From Pseudomonadota bacterium (lineage in GTDB: Bacteria > Pseudomonadota > Gammaproteobacteria > Xanthomonadales > Xanthomonadaceae), in the NCBI GenBank assembly GCA_963205495.1, contig CAUJIN010000067.1, positions 62,001-126,000 of the forward strand: a DNA stretch of 64,000 nt. The letters run 5' to 3'. Numbering within the stretch: the stretch's first letter is position 1; each line of letters begins with the position of its first letter. A program made the translations under genes and the position numbers. This document shows, piece by piece, positions 9,338 through 18,677 of the stretch. The notes under the pieces are model-generated. The model ran no database searches. It saw nothing but the letters and a program-made list of their open reading frames with translations, and was not told the origin of the DNA.

Positions 9338-11227
9338 ATGATCCGTACTCGCTTGTTCGCAAGCCTGCTGCTTGCGCTTGGCTGCTCGCCGCTGGCCCTG
9401 GCATCGGGGGATGCCGCCGGTCCTTCCGCATCGCCTGACACCGAGGAAGCCGCGCTCACGGCGCGCCTTGCCGCCGAAGAGGTGCAGCTGCGCGCCATCC
9501 GCGCCGAACTGCCCGCGCTCTTCACCGAAGCCTACGCGCGCTATCCGCAGATTCCCGCAGGCACGCTCGAAGCCATCGCCTACGCGCAGAGCCGCTGGAT
9601 GCCGCTGGCCGCCCAGACCGGCAAGGACAAGCACCACCACATGCCCTCGGCCCACGGCGTGATGGGCCTGTACGGTGGTGAAGGATTCACCCACCAGCTC
9701 AAGCAGGCCGAAGCGCTGATCGGCGTGCCCGCGGCCACCATCGCCAGCAGCAGCCGCTGGAACATCCTTGCCGCCGCCGCGCTGCTGGCGCGCGAAATCG
9801 ATGCCGACGGCCTTTCGAAGTCCGGCGCCGCGCCGACGCCGGAAGCCATCGCCCCCGCGCTGGCCCGCTACATCGGATTGACTCCGATGAAGGACCGGAA
9901 GAGCGCGGTGGACGACTACGCGCGCCAGAGTTTCGCCTTCGACGTGCTGCTGGCCTTGGATCGCGGCGTGAACGACCGCGGCATCGTCGTTCCCGAGCGC
10001 GCCATCGCATGGGAGCAAGCCTTCCCGATGGAAGCGCTGGTGAAACTGCGCGCGCCCTTCGTGCGTCTGGATGTCACCGGCGACACCGTCGAAGCCGGCG
10101 GCTACGCCATCGATCCGATCAGCGAAACCCTGGTCCATGCCGACGGTTCCGCGCAGGCCAAAAGCACGGACTACGGCCCGGCGATCTGGAACCCCGCCTA
10201 TTCGGGCAACTACACCGCTTCGCGCTCGCAGGCCATCAGCGCGGTGACGATCCACACCACCCAGGGCAGCTACGCCGGCTCGATTTCCTGGTTCAAGAAC
10301 TCCTCGGCCAACGTCAGCGCCCACTACGTCATCCGCAGCTCCGACGGCCAGGTGACCCAGATGGTGCGCGATGCCCACACCGCCTGGCACGTCGGCAGCC
10401 AGAACGGCTACACCTTGGGCATCGAGCACGAGGGCTACGTCAGCAACAGCTCGTGGTACACCACGGCCATGTACAACGCCTCGGCCGCCCTGGTCCGCCA
10501 CATGTGCGCCAAGTACAGCGCGATCAGCTGCGCCAGCGCCTACAAAGGCCCCGCCAGCAGCGGCATCAACGTGCTGGCGACCTCGGTCAAGGTGAAGGGC
10601 CACCAGCACTACGCCGGACAGAGCCACACCGATCCGGGCATCTACTGGAACTGGGCCAGCTACTACACCCGCATCAACCCGGCGCCGGCGCCCACCACCC
10701 GGGTGCTGGACAGCTTCGAATCCAGCGTCGGCCACTTCACCAATACGCCGGCCTATTCCGGCAGCACGACGGGCATCTCGACCGCATCGACCGCCGAACG
10801 CGATTGCAGCATGAGGAAGAACGGCAGCTGCTCGCTCCAGGTCAAGCTGGTGGACAACGCCTCCAGCTCCGCCAGCTGGGCGGTGCGCCTGCTGTCCGGC
10901 GGCGGCTCGCCTTCCGCCAACACCTCGCTCAGCCGCAGCAACGGCAAGGTCGGCTTCTGGGTGTATTCGGGCGGAACCGGCCTGTCGGCGGCGCTGGGCG
11001 TGGATGACAGCGACGGCACCGAACGCTCCATCGCGCGCGCCATTCCCGCCAACACCTGGACCTATCTGGAGTGGAACCTCACCGACGCCAACCAGTGGGA
11101 CGCCTGGGTCGGCGGCAACGGCGCCATCACCGCCGGCACCGTCACGCTCGATGCGATCTGGCTGTATCGCGCCCAGACCGCCTACAACGTCTTCGTCTAT
11201 CTCGACGACGTGCAGATCAAGAACTGA
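9338..11227 (+). CDS. Secreted N-acetylmuramoyl-L-alanine amidase (Amidase_2) with N-terminal lytic-transglycosylase-like region and C-terminal jelly-roll-like domain
   Basis: Signal peptide MIRTRLFASLLLALGCSPLALA; amidase motifs VTIHTTQGS, YTLGIEHEGY, KGHQHYAGQSHTDPGIYWNW; C-terminal VLDSFESSVGHFTN...YNVFVYLDDVQIKN. Confidence 0.85.
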   Translation: MIRTRLFASLLLALGCSPLALASGDAAGPSASPDTEEAALTARLAAEEVQLRAIRAELPALFTEAYARYPQIPAGTLEAIAYAQSRWMPLAAQTGKDKHHHMPSAHGVMGLYGGEGFTHQLKQAEALIGVPAATIASSSRWNILAAAALLAREIDADGLSKSGAAPTPEAIAPALARYIGLTPMKDRKSAVDDYARQSFAFDVLLALDRGVNDRGIVVPERAIAWEQAFPMEALVKLRAPFVRLDVTGDTVEAGGYAIDPISETLVHADGSAQAKSTDYGPAIWNPAYSGNYTASRSQAISAVTIHTTQGSYAGSISWFKNSSANVSAHYVIRSSDGQVTQMVRDAHTAWHVGSQNGYTLGIEHEGYVSNSSWYTTAMYNASAALVRHMCAKYSAISCASAYKGPASSGINVLATSVKVKGHQHYAGQSHTDPGIYWNWASYYTRINPAPAPTTRVLDSFESSVGHFTNTPAYSGSTTGISTASTAERDCSMRKNGSCSLQVKLVDNASSSASWAVRLLSGGGSPSANTSLSRSNGKVGFWVYSGGTGLSAALGVDDSDGTERSIARAIPANTWTYLEWNLTDANQWDAWVGGNGAITAGTVTLDAIWLYRAQTAYNVFVYLDDVQIKN

Positions 11228-11246
11228 ATTGCCGCGCAGCATCCCG

Positions 11247-11277
11247 AGGCCGCGCCGCACGTCGGCGCGGCCTTTTT
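11247..11277 (+). terminator. Rho-independent terminator after the amidase gene
   Basis: AGGCCGCGCCG-cacgt-CGGCGCGGCCT then TTTT; perfect 11-bp stem. Confidence 0.9.
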
Positions 11278-11397
11278 CATGCGCACGGATTGCATTGCGT
11301 GCGGATATCTGCGCGTCCGGAACAATTCCGCGCATCAGCGAGCAGTCCGGGCGCGCCGGTGGAGGAAATCCTCGTCGGCGCGCCCGGGGCGGCGGAT

Positions 11398-12816
11398 TCA
11401 GCCTTCCGCCGCCTCGCCTTCTTCCGCCAGCGCGACTTCCGCGTCGCGCACGAGGTAGCGGTTGGTCTGGGCCACGTCTTCGGCGCTGATCACGCCGGCG
11501 GCCTGCTTGAGGCGCAGGGCGTTCACGAGGAAATTGTGGCGGGCGCTGGAGTAGTCGCTCTGGGCCTGGAACAGCACCTGCTGGGACAGCAGCACATCGA
11601 CGATGGTGCGGGTGCCGACTTCGAAGCCGGCTTCGGTGGCCTCCAGCGCGCTGCGCGCCGAAACCAGCGCCTGCTTGCGCGCTTCGACCTCGCTGATGCC
11701 CGCGTCCAGCGCACGATAGGCGTTGCGCGTCTGGCGCAGGATGGCGCGCTGGTTCTGGTCGTACTGCAGGGCGCGCTGGTCGCGCGCGTTGATGGCGAGC
11801 CGGACCTGCGACTGGGTGGCGAAGCCGGAGAAGATCGGCACCACGAGGTTGAGTCCCACGCGCCAGTCATCGCCCTGGTTGTTGCTCGGGATGACGCCGG
11901 CTTCGCCGGCCGATTCACCCCAGCCGAAGCTGCGGCCGCGGCTGGCGGAGGCGGAAAGGTACGGCAGATGGCCGGCGCGCGCGGTGGCCACGTCCATCTC
12001 GTCGGCCTGCGCCGACAGCGCCTGGGCGCGCAGGGTCGGGTTCTGCTCCATGGCCAGTTCGACCCAGGCGTCGATGCCTTCGGGCGTGGGGCGGGACGGG
12101 GTGAAGCCGTCGTCGAGGCCGCGCAGGCCTTCCAGCGGCTGTCCGGTGATCTGTGCGAGCGCCTCGCGCGCATCCTCCAGCGCGACTTCGGCACCGATCG
12201 CCCCGGCGCGTGCGCCGTCGTAGCGGGCGCGCGCTTCGTGCACGTCGGTGATGGCGGTCAGACCGACCTCGAAGCGCTGTTCGGCCTGGTCGAGCTGGCG
12301 CTTGACGGCGCGCTCGTTGGCGCGCGCGAACACCAGCGCGTCGATGGAGGTGAGCGTGTTGAAGTAGGCCTCGGCCACGCGCACGATCAGGTTGTCGTTT
12401 TCGGCGTCGTACTGGGCCTCGCCCACTTCGTTGCGCTTCTTGGCCGCGCGCAGCTGGGTGTAGTTGGCGTGGTTGTAGATCGACTGGTTGAGCTGCAGGC
12501 CGAAGTTGCGGCCCGCCGAATGCGAGCTGGTGCTGGTGGTGGAGACGATGGGCGGATCGACCGAAAGCACGCGCTCGCCGGAGCTGTCCGAGCCGCTGCG
12601 AGAGTAGCCGGCAGAACCGGAAAGGGTAGGCAGCAGGCTGGCGCGGCTCTGGGTGACGCGCAGCTGGCCGGCTTCGCGCGTGGTGTCGGCGATGGCCAGC
12701 TGCGGATCGCTGCCGCGCGCCAGCGTGTAGGCCTGCATCAGATCCGTGGCTCCGGCCGTGCCGGTGGCCGTCAACGCCAGCGCGGCAACAAGCAGGGTGG
12801 TTTTGGGCAGCGACAT
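11398..12816 (-). CDS. tolC: TolC-family outer membrane efflux protein
   Basis: Signal peptide; DLMQAYTLARGSDPQLAIADTTREAGQLRVTQSRASLLPTLSGSAGYSRSG; typical length; adjacent to pcm. Confidence 0.93.
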   Translation of the reverse strand: MSLPKTTLLVAALALTATGTAGATDLMQAYTLARGSDPQLAIADTTREAGQLRVTQSRASLLPTLSGSAGYSRSGSDSSGERVLSVDPPIVSTTSTSSHSAGRNFGLQLNQSIYNHANYTQLRAAKKRNEVGEAQYDAENDNLIVRVAEAYFNTLTSIDALVFARANERAVKRQLDQAEQRFEVGLTAITDVHEARARYDGARAGAIGAEVALEDAREALAQITGQPLEGLRGLDDGFTPSRPTPEGIDAWVELAMEQNPTLRAQALSAQADEMDVATARAGHLPYLSASASRGRSFGWGESAGEAGVIPSNNQGDDWRVGLNLVVPIFSGFATQSQVRLAINARDQRALQYDQNQRAILRQTRNAYRALDAGISEVEARKQALVSARSALEATEAGFEVGTRTIVDVLLSQQVLFQAQSDYSSARHNFLVNALRLKQAAGVISAEDVAQTNRYLVRDAEVALAEEGEAAEG

Positions 12817-12845
12817 GCGAATAGCTCCTGAAGAATCGATTGCGC

Positions 12846-13502
12846 TCAAAGCGCGAAGCGCGGCGCGGGTTGGGCGCCGACCAGATAGGGCAGCTCGGTT
12901 TCGAACAGGCCTTCTTCGGCAACCTGGCCCTGCGCATTGCTGCGGTAGAGCATGGCCTGCTGCGCCGGCGCCTGACCCTGCACCACGAACAGCCGGCCGC
13001 CGGGCTTGAGCCAGGAGAGGAAAACCTGCGGCAACGCCGCCACCGCGCCGCCCACCGCCACGGCATCGAAGCGGCGGCCGGGGCTGTAGCTCAGCGCATC
13101 GGCCTGTTCAACGCGGATGTTGGTCAAACCCGTCGCGCCAAAGCGCGCGCGGGCGCGCTCGACGAAGTCGGCGTGGCGGTCGATGCTGACCACGTCGCGT
13201 GCCAGCGTGGCGAGGCAAGCGGTGAGGTAGCCCGAGCCGGTGCCCACTTCCAGCACCTCGTCTTCGGGCGCCAACTCCAGCGCCTGCAGCAGACGGCCTT
13301 CGATCACGGGCTTGAGCATCGATTCGCCATGCTCCAGCGGCAGCGCCAGATCGGCGAAGGCCATGCGACGGTAGCGCGTCGGGACGAAGTCCTCGCGGAG
13401 GATCGCGCCCATGGCATCGAGCACGCGCGGATCGAGCACGTCCCAGGGGCGAACCTGATGGTTCACCATGAGTTCGCGGGCGTGGTTGAAATCGAGGGAC
13501 AT
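12846..13502 (-). CDS. pcm: Protein-L-isoaspartate O-methyltransferase family protein
   Basis: MVNHQVRPWDVLDPRVLDAMGAILREDFVP, PVIEGRLLQALELAPEDEVLEVGTGSGYLTACLA. Confidence 0.92.
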   Translation of the reverse strand: MSLDFNHARELMVNHQVRPWDVLDPRVLDAMGAILREDFVPTRYRRMAFADLALPLEHGESMLKPVIEGRLLQALELAPEDEVLEVGTGSGYLTACLATLARDVVSIDRHADFVERARARFGATGLTNIRVEQADALSYSPGRRFDAVAVGGAVAALPQVFLSWLKPGGRLFVVQGQAPAQQAMLYRSNAQGQVAEEGLFETELPYLVGAQPAPRFAL

Positions 13503-13662
13503 GGCGGGCCTTGCTGAAGAATGGGGCGGACCGGCGATTTTACCAGCCTAACGCGGGCCAACGTCGGGGCGCAGTGCCGGAAGTCAAGGGTCGTTGGGGC
13601 AGGCGTCAGGCCGCGGCGGCGCGGCGTGTACACTGCGCCGATTCCCTTTTCCAGCCACTGCC

Positions 13663-14661
13663 ATGCCTACCTCTCCTCTCGCCGCCCTCCTGGGCGCGGC
13701 CCTGCTGGCCGCAGGCTCCGCTTCGACCGCCGAGACCGGCCGGCTCGCTCCGGAAGCCCGCGCGGCCTTCCTCGCCGAAGTGCAGACCCGCCACGCGATT
13801 GCGCCCGATGAAGCGGCGGTGCTGCTGGATCAGGCGCGCTATCAGCAGAGCATCATCGACGCCATCACGCGCCCGGCCGAAGCCAAGCCGTGGAAGGACT
13901 ACCGCCCGATCTTCCTGACCGCCGACCGCATCGCCAAGGGACGGGCCTTTCTCGCCAGGCACCGCGATGCGCTGCGCGCGGTCGAGGAAAACACCGGCGT
14001 GGCCGCGCCGATCCTCGTGGCGATCCTGGGCGTGGAAACCGGCTACGGCGCCAACACCGGGCGCTACCGGGTGCTCGATGCGCTCTACACGCTGGGCTTC
14101 TTCTATCCCAAGCGCGCCGAATTCTTCCGCGGCGAGCTGATGCAGGCCTTCGCGCTGGCCCGGGAGGAAAAGCTCGATCTGGGCGCGATCACCGGCAGCT
14201 ACGCCGGCGCCATGGGCTGGGGCCAGTTCATCCCGTCGAGCTATCGCGCCTATGCGGTCGACGGCGACGGCGACGGCATCCGCGACCTGTGGAATTCGCT
14301 GCCCGACGTGCTGGCTTCGGTGGCCAACTACTTCGCCGTGCACAAGTGGCAGGCGGGCGAGCCGGTCGCGGTGCGTGCGGTGCGCGCGAGCGACGCGCAG
14401 GAGTTCGTGCCCGATTCGCTGGAAGCCGAATACTCGCTGCCCGAACTGGCCGCACGCGGCTACCGCCCGGCCGAGGCCATCGGCCACGCGGCACCGGCCA
14501 CGCTGCTGAAGCTGGAGGGCGCGCAGGGGCCGGAATACTGGATCACGTTCAACAACTTCTACGTGATCTCGCGCTACAACCGCTCGCCGCTGTATTCCAT
14601 GGCCGTGTTCCAGCTCGCCCAGGCCATCGCCGAAACCGACAGCCCCACGCTTTCGCCGTGA
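13663..14661 (+). CDS. mltB: Membrane-bound lytic murein transglycosylase B
   Basis: VAAPILVAILGVETGYGANTGRYRVLDALYTLGF and YAGAMGWGQFIPSSYRAYAVDGDGDG. Confidence 0.95.
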   Translation: MPTSPLAALLGAALLAAGSASTAETGRLAPEARAAFLAEVQTRHAIAPDEAAVLLDQARYQQSIIDAITRPAEAKPWKDYRPIFLTADRIAKGRAFLARHRDALRAVEENTGVAAPILVAILGVETGYGANTGRYRVLDALYTLGFFYPKRAEFFRGELMQAFALAREEKLDLGAITGSYAGAMGWGQFIPSSYRAYAVDGDGDGIRDLWNSLPDVLASVANYFAVHKWQAGEPVAVRAVRASDAQEFVPDSLEAEYSLPELAARGYRPAEAIGHAAPATLLKLEGAQGPEYWITFNNFYVISRYNRSPLYSMAVFQLAQAIAETDSPTLSP

Positions 14662-15668
14662 GATTCCTGCTGGTGGCGTGGCTCGCCCTCGCGCTGGCCG
14701 CCTGCGGCGGCAAGCCGGTGCGCCCGACCGATCCGTCATCGGCGCAGGGCGCAAGCCGAACCCACGGCGGGCGCCCGCCTCCGGTCACGCGCGCGCGTCC
14801 GGACAAGCCCGGCGAATACACGCCCGGCGGCCTCTATCGTCCGGGCGAAGCCGACGGCGGCCCGGCGATCCCGCCCGACATCAGCCACCTGATCGAACCG
14901 GTGCCCACCGGCGAACCACCTGCGCGCTACGGCAACCGTTCGCCCTACGCCGTGCTGGGCAAGGAATACCACGTCCTGCCCAGCGCCGAAGGCTACGTCG
15001 CGCGCGGCATCGCCTCCTGGTACGGAAACAAGTTCCACGGCCGCGCCACGTCGAGTCTGGAACCCTACGACATGTACCAGTTCACCGCCGCCCACAAGAG
15101 CCTTCCCCTGCCCAGCCACGTGCGCGTGACCAATCTGGAGAACGGCCGCAGCGTGGTGGTGCGGGTGAACGACCGCGGGCCTTTCCACGAGGGCCGCCTC
15201 ATCGACCTGTCCTACGCCGCGGCGGTGAAACTGGGCGTGCACGTCCACGGCACCGCGCCGGTGGAAATCCGCGCGCTGCAGCCCGGCGTGACGCCGCCGC
15301 CTCCACCGCCGGCAATGCCGCCGGAAGACGCCTGGGCGGCCGCGCGCGCGGGCATCGTGCCGATCCGGCGCGGCCCGACCGTCAACGTCAGCGCTTCGGC
15401 CGCCGCCGTACCGCCCGCGCCGGCAGGGGATTCCGGACACTTCTGGCTGCAGGTCGCAAGCTTCGGCGATGCCGCCAACGCGCGGCGTCTGGTCGAACGA
15501 CTGCGCGAGGCCGATGTGGCCCCGGTGACGCTGCAGCCGGCCCAGGTCGCCGGCCGCACCGTCTACCGGGTGCGGGTCGGACCGCTGCCCTCGCGCCAGC
15601 GCAGCCTCGCGGTTTCCGACGCCCTGCACGCGATGGGCCTGGGCGTGCCCACCCTCATCAGTCAATGA
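14658..15668 (+). CDS. rlpA: Septal ring lytic transglycosylase RlpA (DPBB + SPOR), GTG start
   Basis: Lipobox RFLLVAWLALALAACGG; GIASWYGNKFHGRATSSLEPYDMYQFTAAHKSLPLPSHVRVTNLENGRSVVVRVNDRGPF; C-terminal SPOR domain; GTGA overlap with mltB. Confidence 0.94.
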   Translation: MRFLLVAWLALALAACGGKPVRPTDPSSAQGASRTHGGRPPPVTRARPDKPGEYTPGGLYRPGEADGGPAIPPDISHLIEPVPTGEPPARYGNRSPYAVLGKEYHVLPSAEGYVARGIASWYGNKFHGRATSSLEPYDMYQFTAAHKSLPLPSHVRVTNLENGRSVVVRVNDRGPFHEGRLIDLSYAAAVKLGVHVHGTAPVEIRALQPGVTPPPPPPAMPPEDAWAAARAGIVPIRRGPTVNVSASAAAVPPAPAGDSGHFWLQVASFGDAANARRLVERLREADVAPVTLQPAQVAGRTVYRVRVGPLPSRQRSLAVSDALHAMGLGVPTLISQ

Positions 15669-15753
15669 CGCGACAGGATGGGACCGCGATAATACCCGCT
15701 TCCGCCCGCGCGCACGGCGCGCGCCCGATGACCCGCATGGACCGCATCACGAC

Positions 15754-16956
15754 ATGAAAGTCACCTCCCTTCTCGCCGGCGCCCTGTTCGCCGCCAGCTT
15801 CGCCACGCTTGCGCAGCAGCCGCCGCAACCGGTCGCCGAACTTCCGCGTCCCGACGCCCCGCCGATCATCACGCCCGCCGCGCCCTCGGTGAACGGCACC
15901 GCCTGGATCCTCGTGGACGATGCCACCGGCCAGGTGCTGGCCGGCAGCAACGAGGAGACGCGGGTGGAGCCGGCCAGCATCACCAAGGTGATGACCTCCT
16001 ACGTGGTTTCGGCCGAGCTGGAAGCGGGCAAGATCTCGCTGGAGGATGAAGTCCCGATCAGCGAGAACGCCTGGCGCGGCGGCGGCGGCGGCACCGACGG
16101 CTCCACCAGCTTCCTGCCGGTGAACAGCAAGGTGAAGCTCGGCGACCTCCTGCACGGCATGATCATCCAGTCCGGCAACGACGCCTCGATCGCGCTGGCC
16201 GAATACGTCGCCGGCAGCGAGCCGGCCTTCGCCGAGCTGATGAACGCCTACGCCAGAAAGCTCGGTCTCAACGACACCCACTTCGTCAATTCGCACGGCC
16301 TGTCCGCGCCCGACCACTACACCACCGCGCACGACATTGCGCGCCTCTCGCAGGCGCTGATCCATGATTTCCCGCGCGAATACGCGGTGTATTCGCAGAA
16401 GGAGTTCACCTTCAACGGCATCCGCCAGCACAACCGCAACTCGCTGCTGTGGAAGGACCCGGCCATCGACGGCATCAAGACCGGCCACCACTCCGCCGCA
16501 GGCTACTGCCTGGCCGCTTCGGCCAAGCGCGGCGACCAGCGACTGATCAGCGTGATCATGGGCTCCACCAGCGAGAAGCAGCGCGCCGAGGACAGCTATG
16601 CCCTGCTCAACTGGGGCTTCCGCTTCTTCGAGACCCACCGCATCTACGACGCGGGGCAGGCAGTGACCGAGCCGAAGTTGTGGAAGGGCGAAACCGCGAC
16701 GCTGCCGCTCGGCCTGGCCCAGTCGCTGCTGCTCACCGTGCCGCGCGGGCGATACGAACAGGTGAAGGCGGAAATGGACCTGCCGCGCGAGCTCGTGGCC
16801 CCGTTCGCCAAGGATCAGCCCGTGGGCACCCTGCGGCTGTCGCTCGACGGCAAGGTGCTGGCCGAGCGCCCGCTGGTGGCGCTGGCCGATGCGCCCGAAG
16901 CCGGATTCTTCAAGCGCATCAGCGACGGCTTCTGGCTGTGGTGGGAGTCGGAATGA
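15754..16956 (+). CDS. dacA: D-alanyl-D-alanine carboxypeptidase (PBP5/6 type)
   Basis: EPASITKVMTSYVVSAEL (SxxK), QSGNDASIALAEYVAGS (SxN), GIKTGHHSAAGYCL (KTG). Confidence 0.96.
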   Translation: MKVTSLLAGALFAASFATLAQQPPQPVAELPRPDAPPIITPAAPSVNGTAWILVDDATGQVLAGSNEETRVEPASITKVMTSYVVSAELEAGKISLEDEVPISENAWRGGGGGTDGSTSFLPVNSKVKLGDLLHGMIIQSGNDASIALAEYVAGSEPAFAELMNAYARKLGLNDTHFVNSHGLSAPDHYTTAHDIARLSQALIHDFPREYAVYSQKEFTFNGIRQHNRNSLLWKDPAIDGIKTGHHSAAGYCLAASAKRGDQRLISVIMGSTSEKQRAEDSYALLNWGFRFFETHRIYDAGQAVTEPKLWKGETATLPLGLAQSLLLTVPRGRYEQVKAEMDLPRELVAPFAKDQPVGTLRLSLDGKVLAERPLVALADAPEAGFFKRISDGFWLWWESE

Positions 16957-17561
16957 TGCAGACCGCGCGCCTGGTGCTGGCCAGCCACAACGCCGGCAAG
17001 CTCGCCGAACTGCGCGCGCTGCTGGCGCCGGCCGGCATCGAGGTGCTGGCGCAGTCGCAGTTCGGCATCGGCGAGATCGAGGAAACCGGCGCCACCTTCG
17101 TGGAAAACGCGCTGCTCAAGGCGCGTCACGCCAGCCGCATTTCCGCGCTGCCCGCGCTGGCCGACGATTCGGGTCTGTGCGTGGACGCGCTCGGCGGCGC
17201 GCCGGGGCTGCACTCGGCGCGCTATGCCGGCGCCGATGGCGACGCCCGCGCCAATTTCCTCAAGCTGCTCGACGCGCTGGCCGCGGTGCCCGACGAGCAC
17301 CGCGGCGCGCACTTCCACTGCACCCTGGCGCTCTTGCGCCATCCGGAGGATCCCGCACCGCTGCTCTGCGAGGGCCGCTGGCGCGGCCGCATCCTGCACG
17401 AGCCGCAGGGCGAGGGCGGCTTCGGCTACGACCCGGTATTCCTCGACGAAACCCTCGGCCAGAGCGCCGCCGAACTCGGCCGCGAGGAAAAGTCCGCCGT
17501 CAGCCACCGCGGACAGGCGCTGCGCCAGCTGCTGGCGGCGCTGGCGCACCAGCCGCTCTAG
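16953..17561 (+). CDS. rdgB: RdgB/HAM1 family XTP/dITP pyrophosphatase
   Basis: LVLASHNAGKLAELRALLAP, LADDSGLCVDALGGAPGLHSARYAG, GGFGYDPVFLDETLGQSAAEL; ATGA overlap with dacA. Confidence 0.96.
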   Translation: MMQTARLVLASHNAGKLAELRALLAPAGIEVLAQSQFGIGEIEETGATFVENALLKARHASRISALPALADDSGLCVDALGGAPGLHSARYAGADGDARANFLKLLDALAAVPDEHRGAHFHCTLALLRHPEDPAPLLCEGRWRGRILHEPQGEGGFGYDPVFLDETLGQSAAELGREEKSAVSHRGQALRQLLAALAHQPL

Positions 17562-17591
17562 ACTTTCCCATCCCCACTCTGCGGACCGCCC

Positions 17592-18476
17592 GTGACCACC
17601 ACGCTGCACACTTCCGAACTGCCCGGCCTCGAACTCCTGCACCGCGGCAAGGTCCGCGACGTGTACGCGCTAGACGACCACCGCCTGCTGATGGTTGCCA
17701 CCGACCGCCTCTCGGCCTTCGACGTGGTGCTGCCCGATCCCATTCCCGGCAAGGGCGAAGTGTTGACCCGGCTGTCGAACTTCTGGTTCGCAAGGACCGC
17801 GCACCTGATGCCCAACCATCTGCTCGACACCGCGGTCGAAAGCGCGCTGCCGCAGGGCGTGGACGCGACGCTCTACCGCCACCGCAGCGTGGTCGCGCGC
17901 CGGCTGCGGCCGCTGCCGATCGAGGCGGTGGTGCGCGGCTACCTGATCGGTTCGGGATGGAAGGACTACTGCGCCAGCGGCGCGGTCTGCGGCATTGCGC
18001 TGCCGACCGGCCTGCGCCAGGCCGAGCGCCTTCCCGAGCCGATCTTCACGCCCGCCTCGAAGGCGGCCGTGGGCGACCACGACGAGAACATTTCCTTCGA
18101 CCGCGTGGTCGAGCTCATCGGCGGCGATCTCGCCGAGCGGGGGCGCGAGGCGACGCTTTCGATCTACCGCTTCGCCGCCGACTTCGCCGCGCAGCGCGGC
18201 CTCCTCATCGCCGACACCAAGCTCGAGTTCGGCCTGGACGAGGACGGCACGCTGCGGGTGATGGACGAGATGCTCACGCCCGATTCCTCGCGCTTCTGGC
18301 CGGCCGACGAATATCGCGTGGGCACCAGCCCGCCCAGCTACGACAAGCAGTTCGTGCGCGACTGGCTGGAAACCCTGGACTGGAACAAGACCGCACCCGG
18401 CCCGCGCCTGCCCGAGGCGGTGATCGCCGGCACCCAGGCCCGCTACGCCGAAGCGCTGCGGCGGCTGACGGCATAG
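17592..18476 (+). CDS. purC: Phosphoribosylaminoimidazole-succinocarboxamide synthase (GTG start)
   Basis: [52 protein letters not shown]. Confidence 0.97.
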   Translation: MTTTLHTSELPGLELLHRGKVRDVYALDDHRLLMVATDRLSAFDVVLPDPIPGKGEVLTRLSNFWFARTAHLMPNHLLDTAVESALPQGVDATLYRHRSVVARRLRPLPIEAVVRGYLIGSGWKDYCASGAVCGIALPTGLRQAERLPEPIFTPASKAAVGDHDENISFDRVVELIGGDLAERGREATLSIYRFAADFAAQRGLLIADTKLEFGLDEDGTLRVMDEMLTPDSSRFWPADEYRVGTSPPSYDKQFVRDWLETLDWNKTAPGPRLPEAVIAGTQARYAEALRRLTA

Positions 18477-18514
18477 CCCTGCGACTCCCTCTCCCCCGTC
18501 GGCGTCCCTCATCA

Positions 18515-18552
18515 CGTCATCCCGGAATCGCGCAGCGATATCCGGGATCCAT
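18515..18552. repeat. Intergenic palindromic repeat (ATCCCGGAATCGC-gca-GCGATaTCCGGGAT)
   Basis: Near-perfect inverted repeat with one bulged base. Confidence 0.7.
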
Positions 18553-18632
18553 CTTGATCTTGCTGTAAAACAGGCTTCAACCCGGCAGAAGCAAAAGCAC
18601 TCGCACCTGCGGCGCTCGCCCTCTCACCCTGA

Positions 18633-18660
18633 CCCTCTCCCCCGCCAGCGGGGGAGAGGG
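18633..18660. repeat. Intergenic palindrome CCCTCTCCCCCGC-ca-GCGGGGGAGAGGG
   Basis: Perfect 13-bp stem; diverged related copy at about 21536-21563. Confidence 0.7.
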
Positions 18661-18677
18661 GAACAATCGAACACCCC

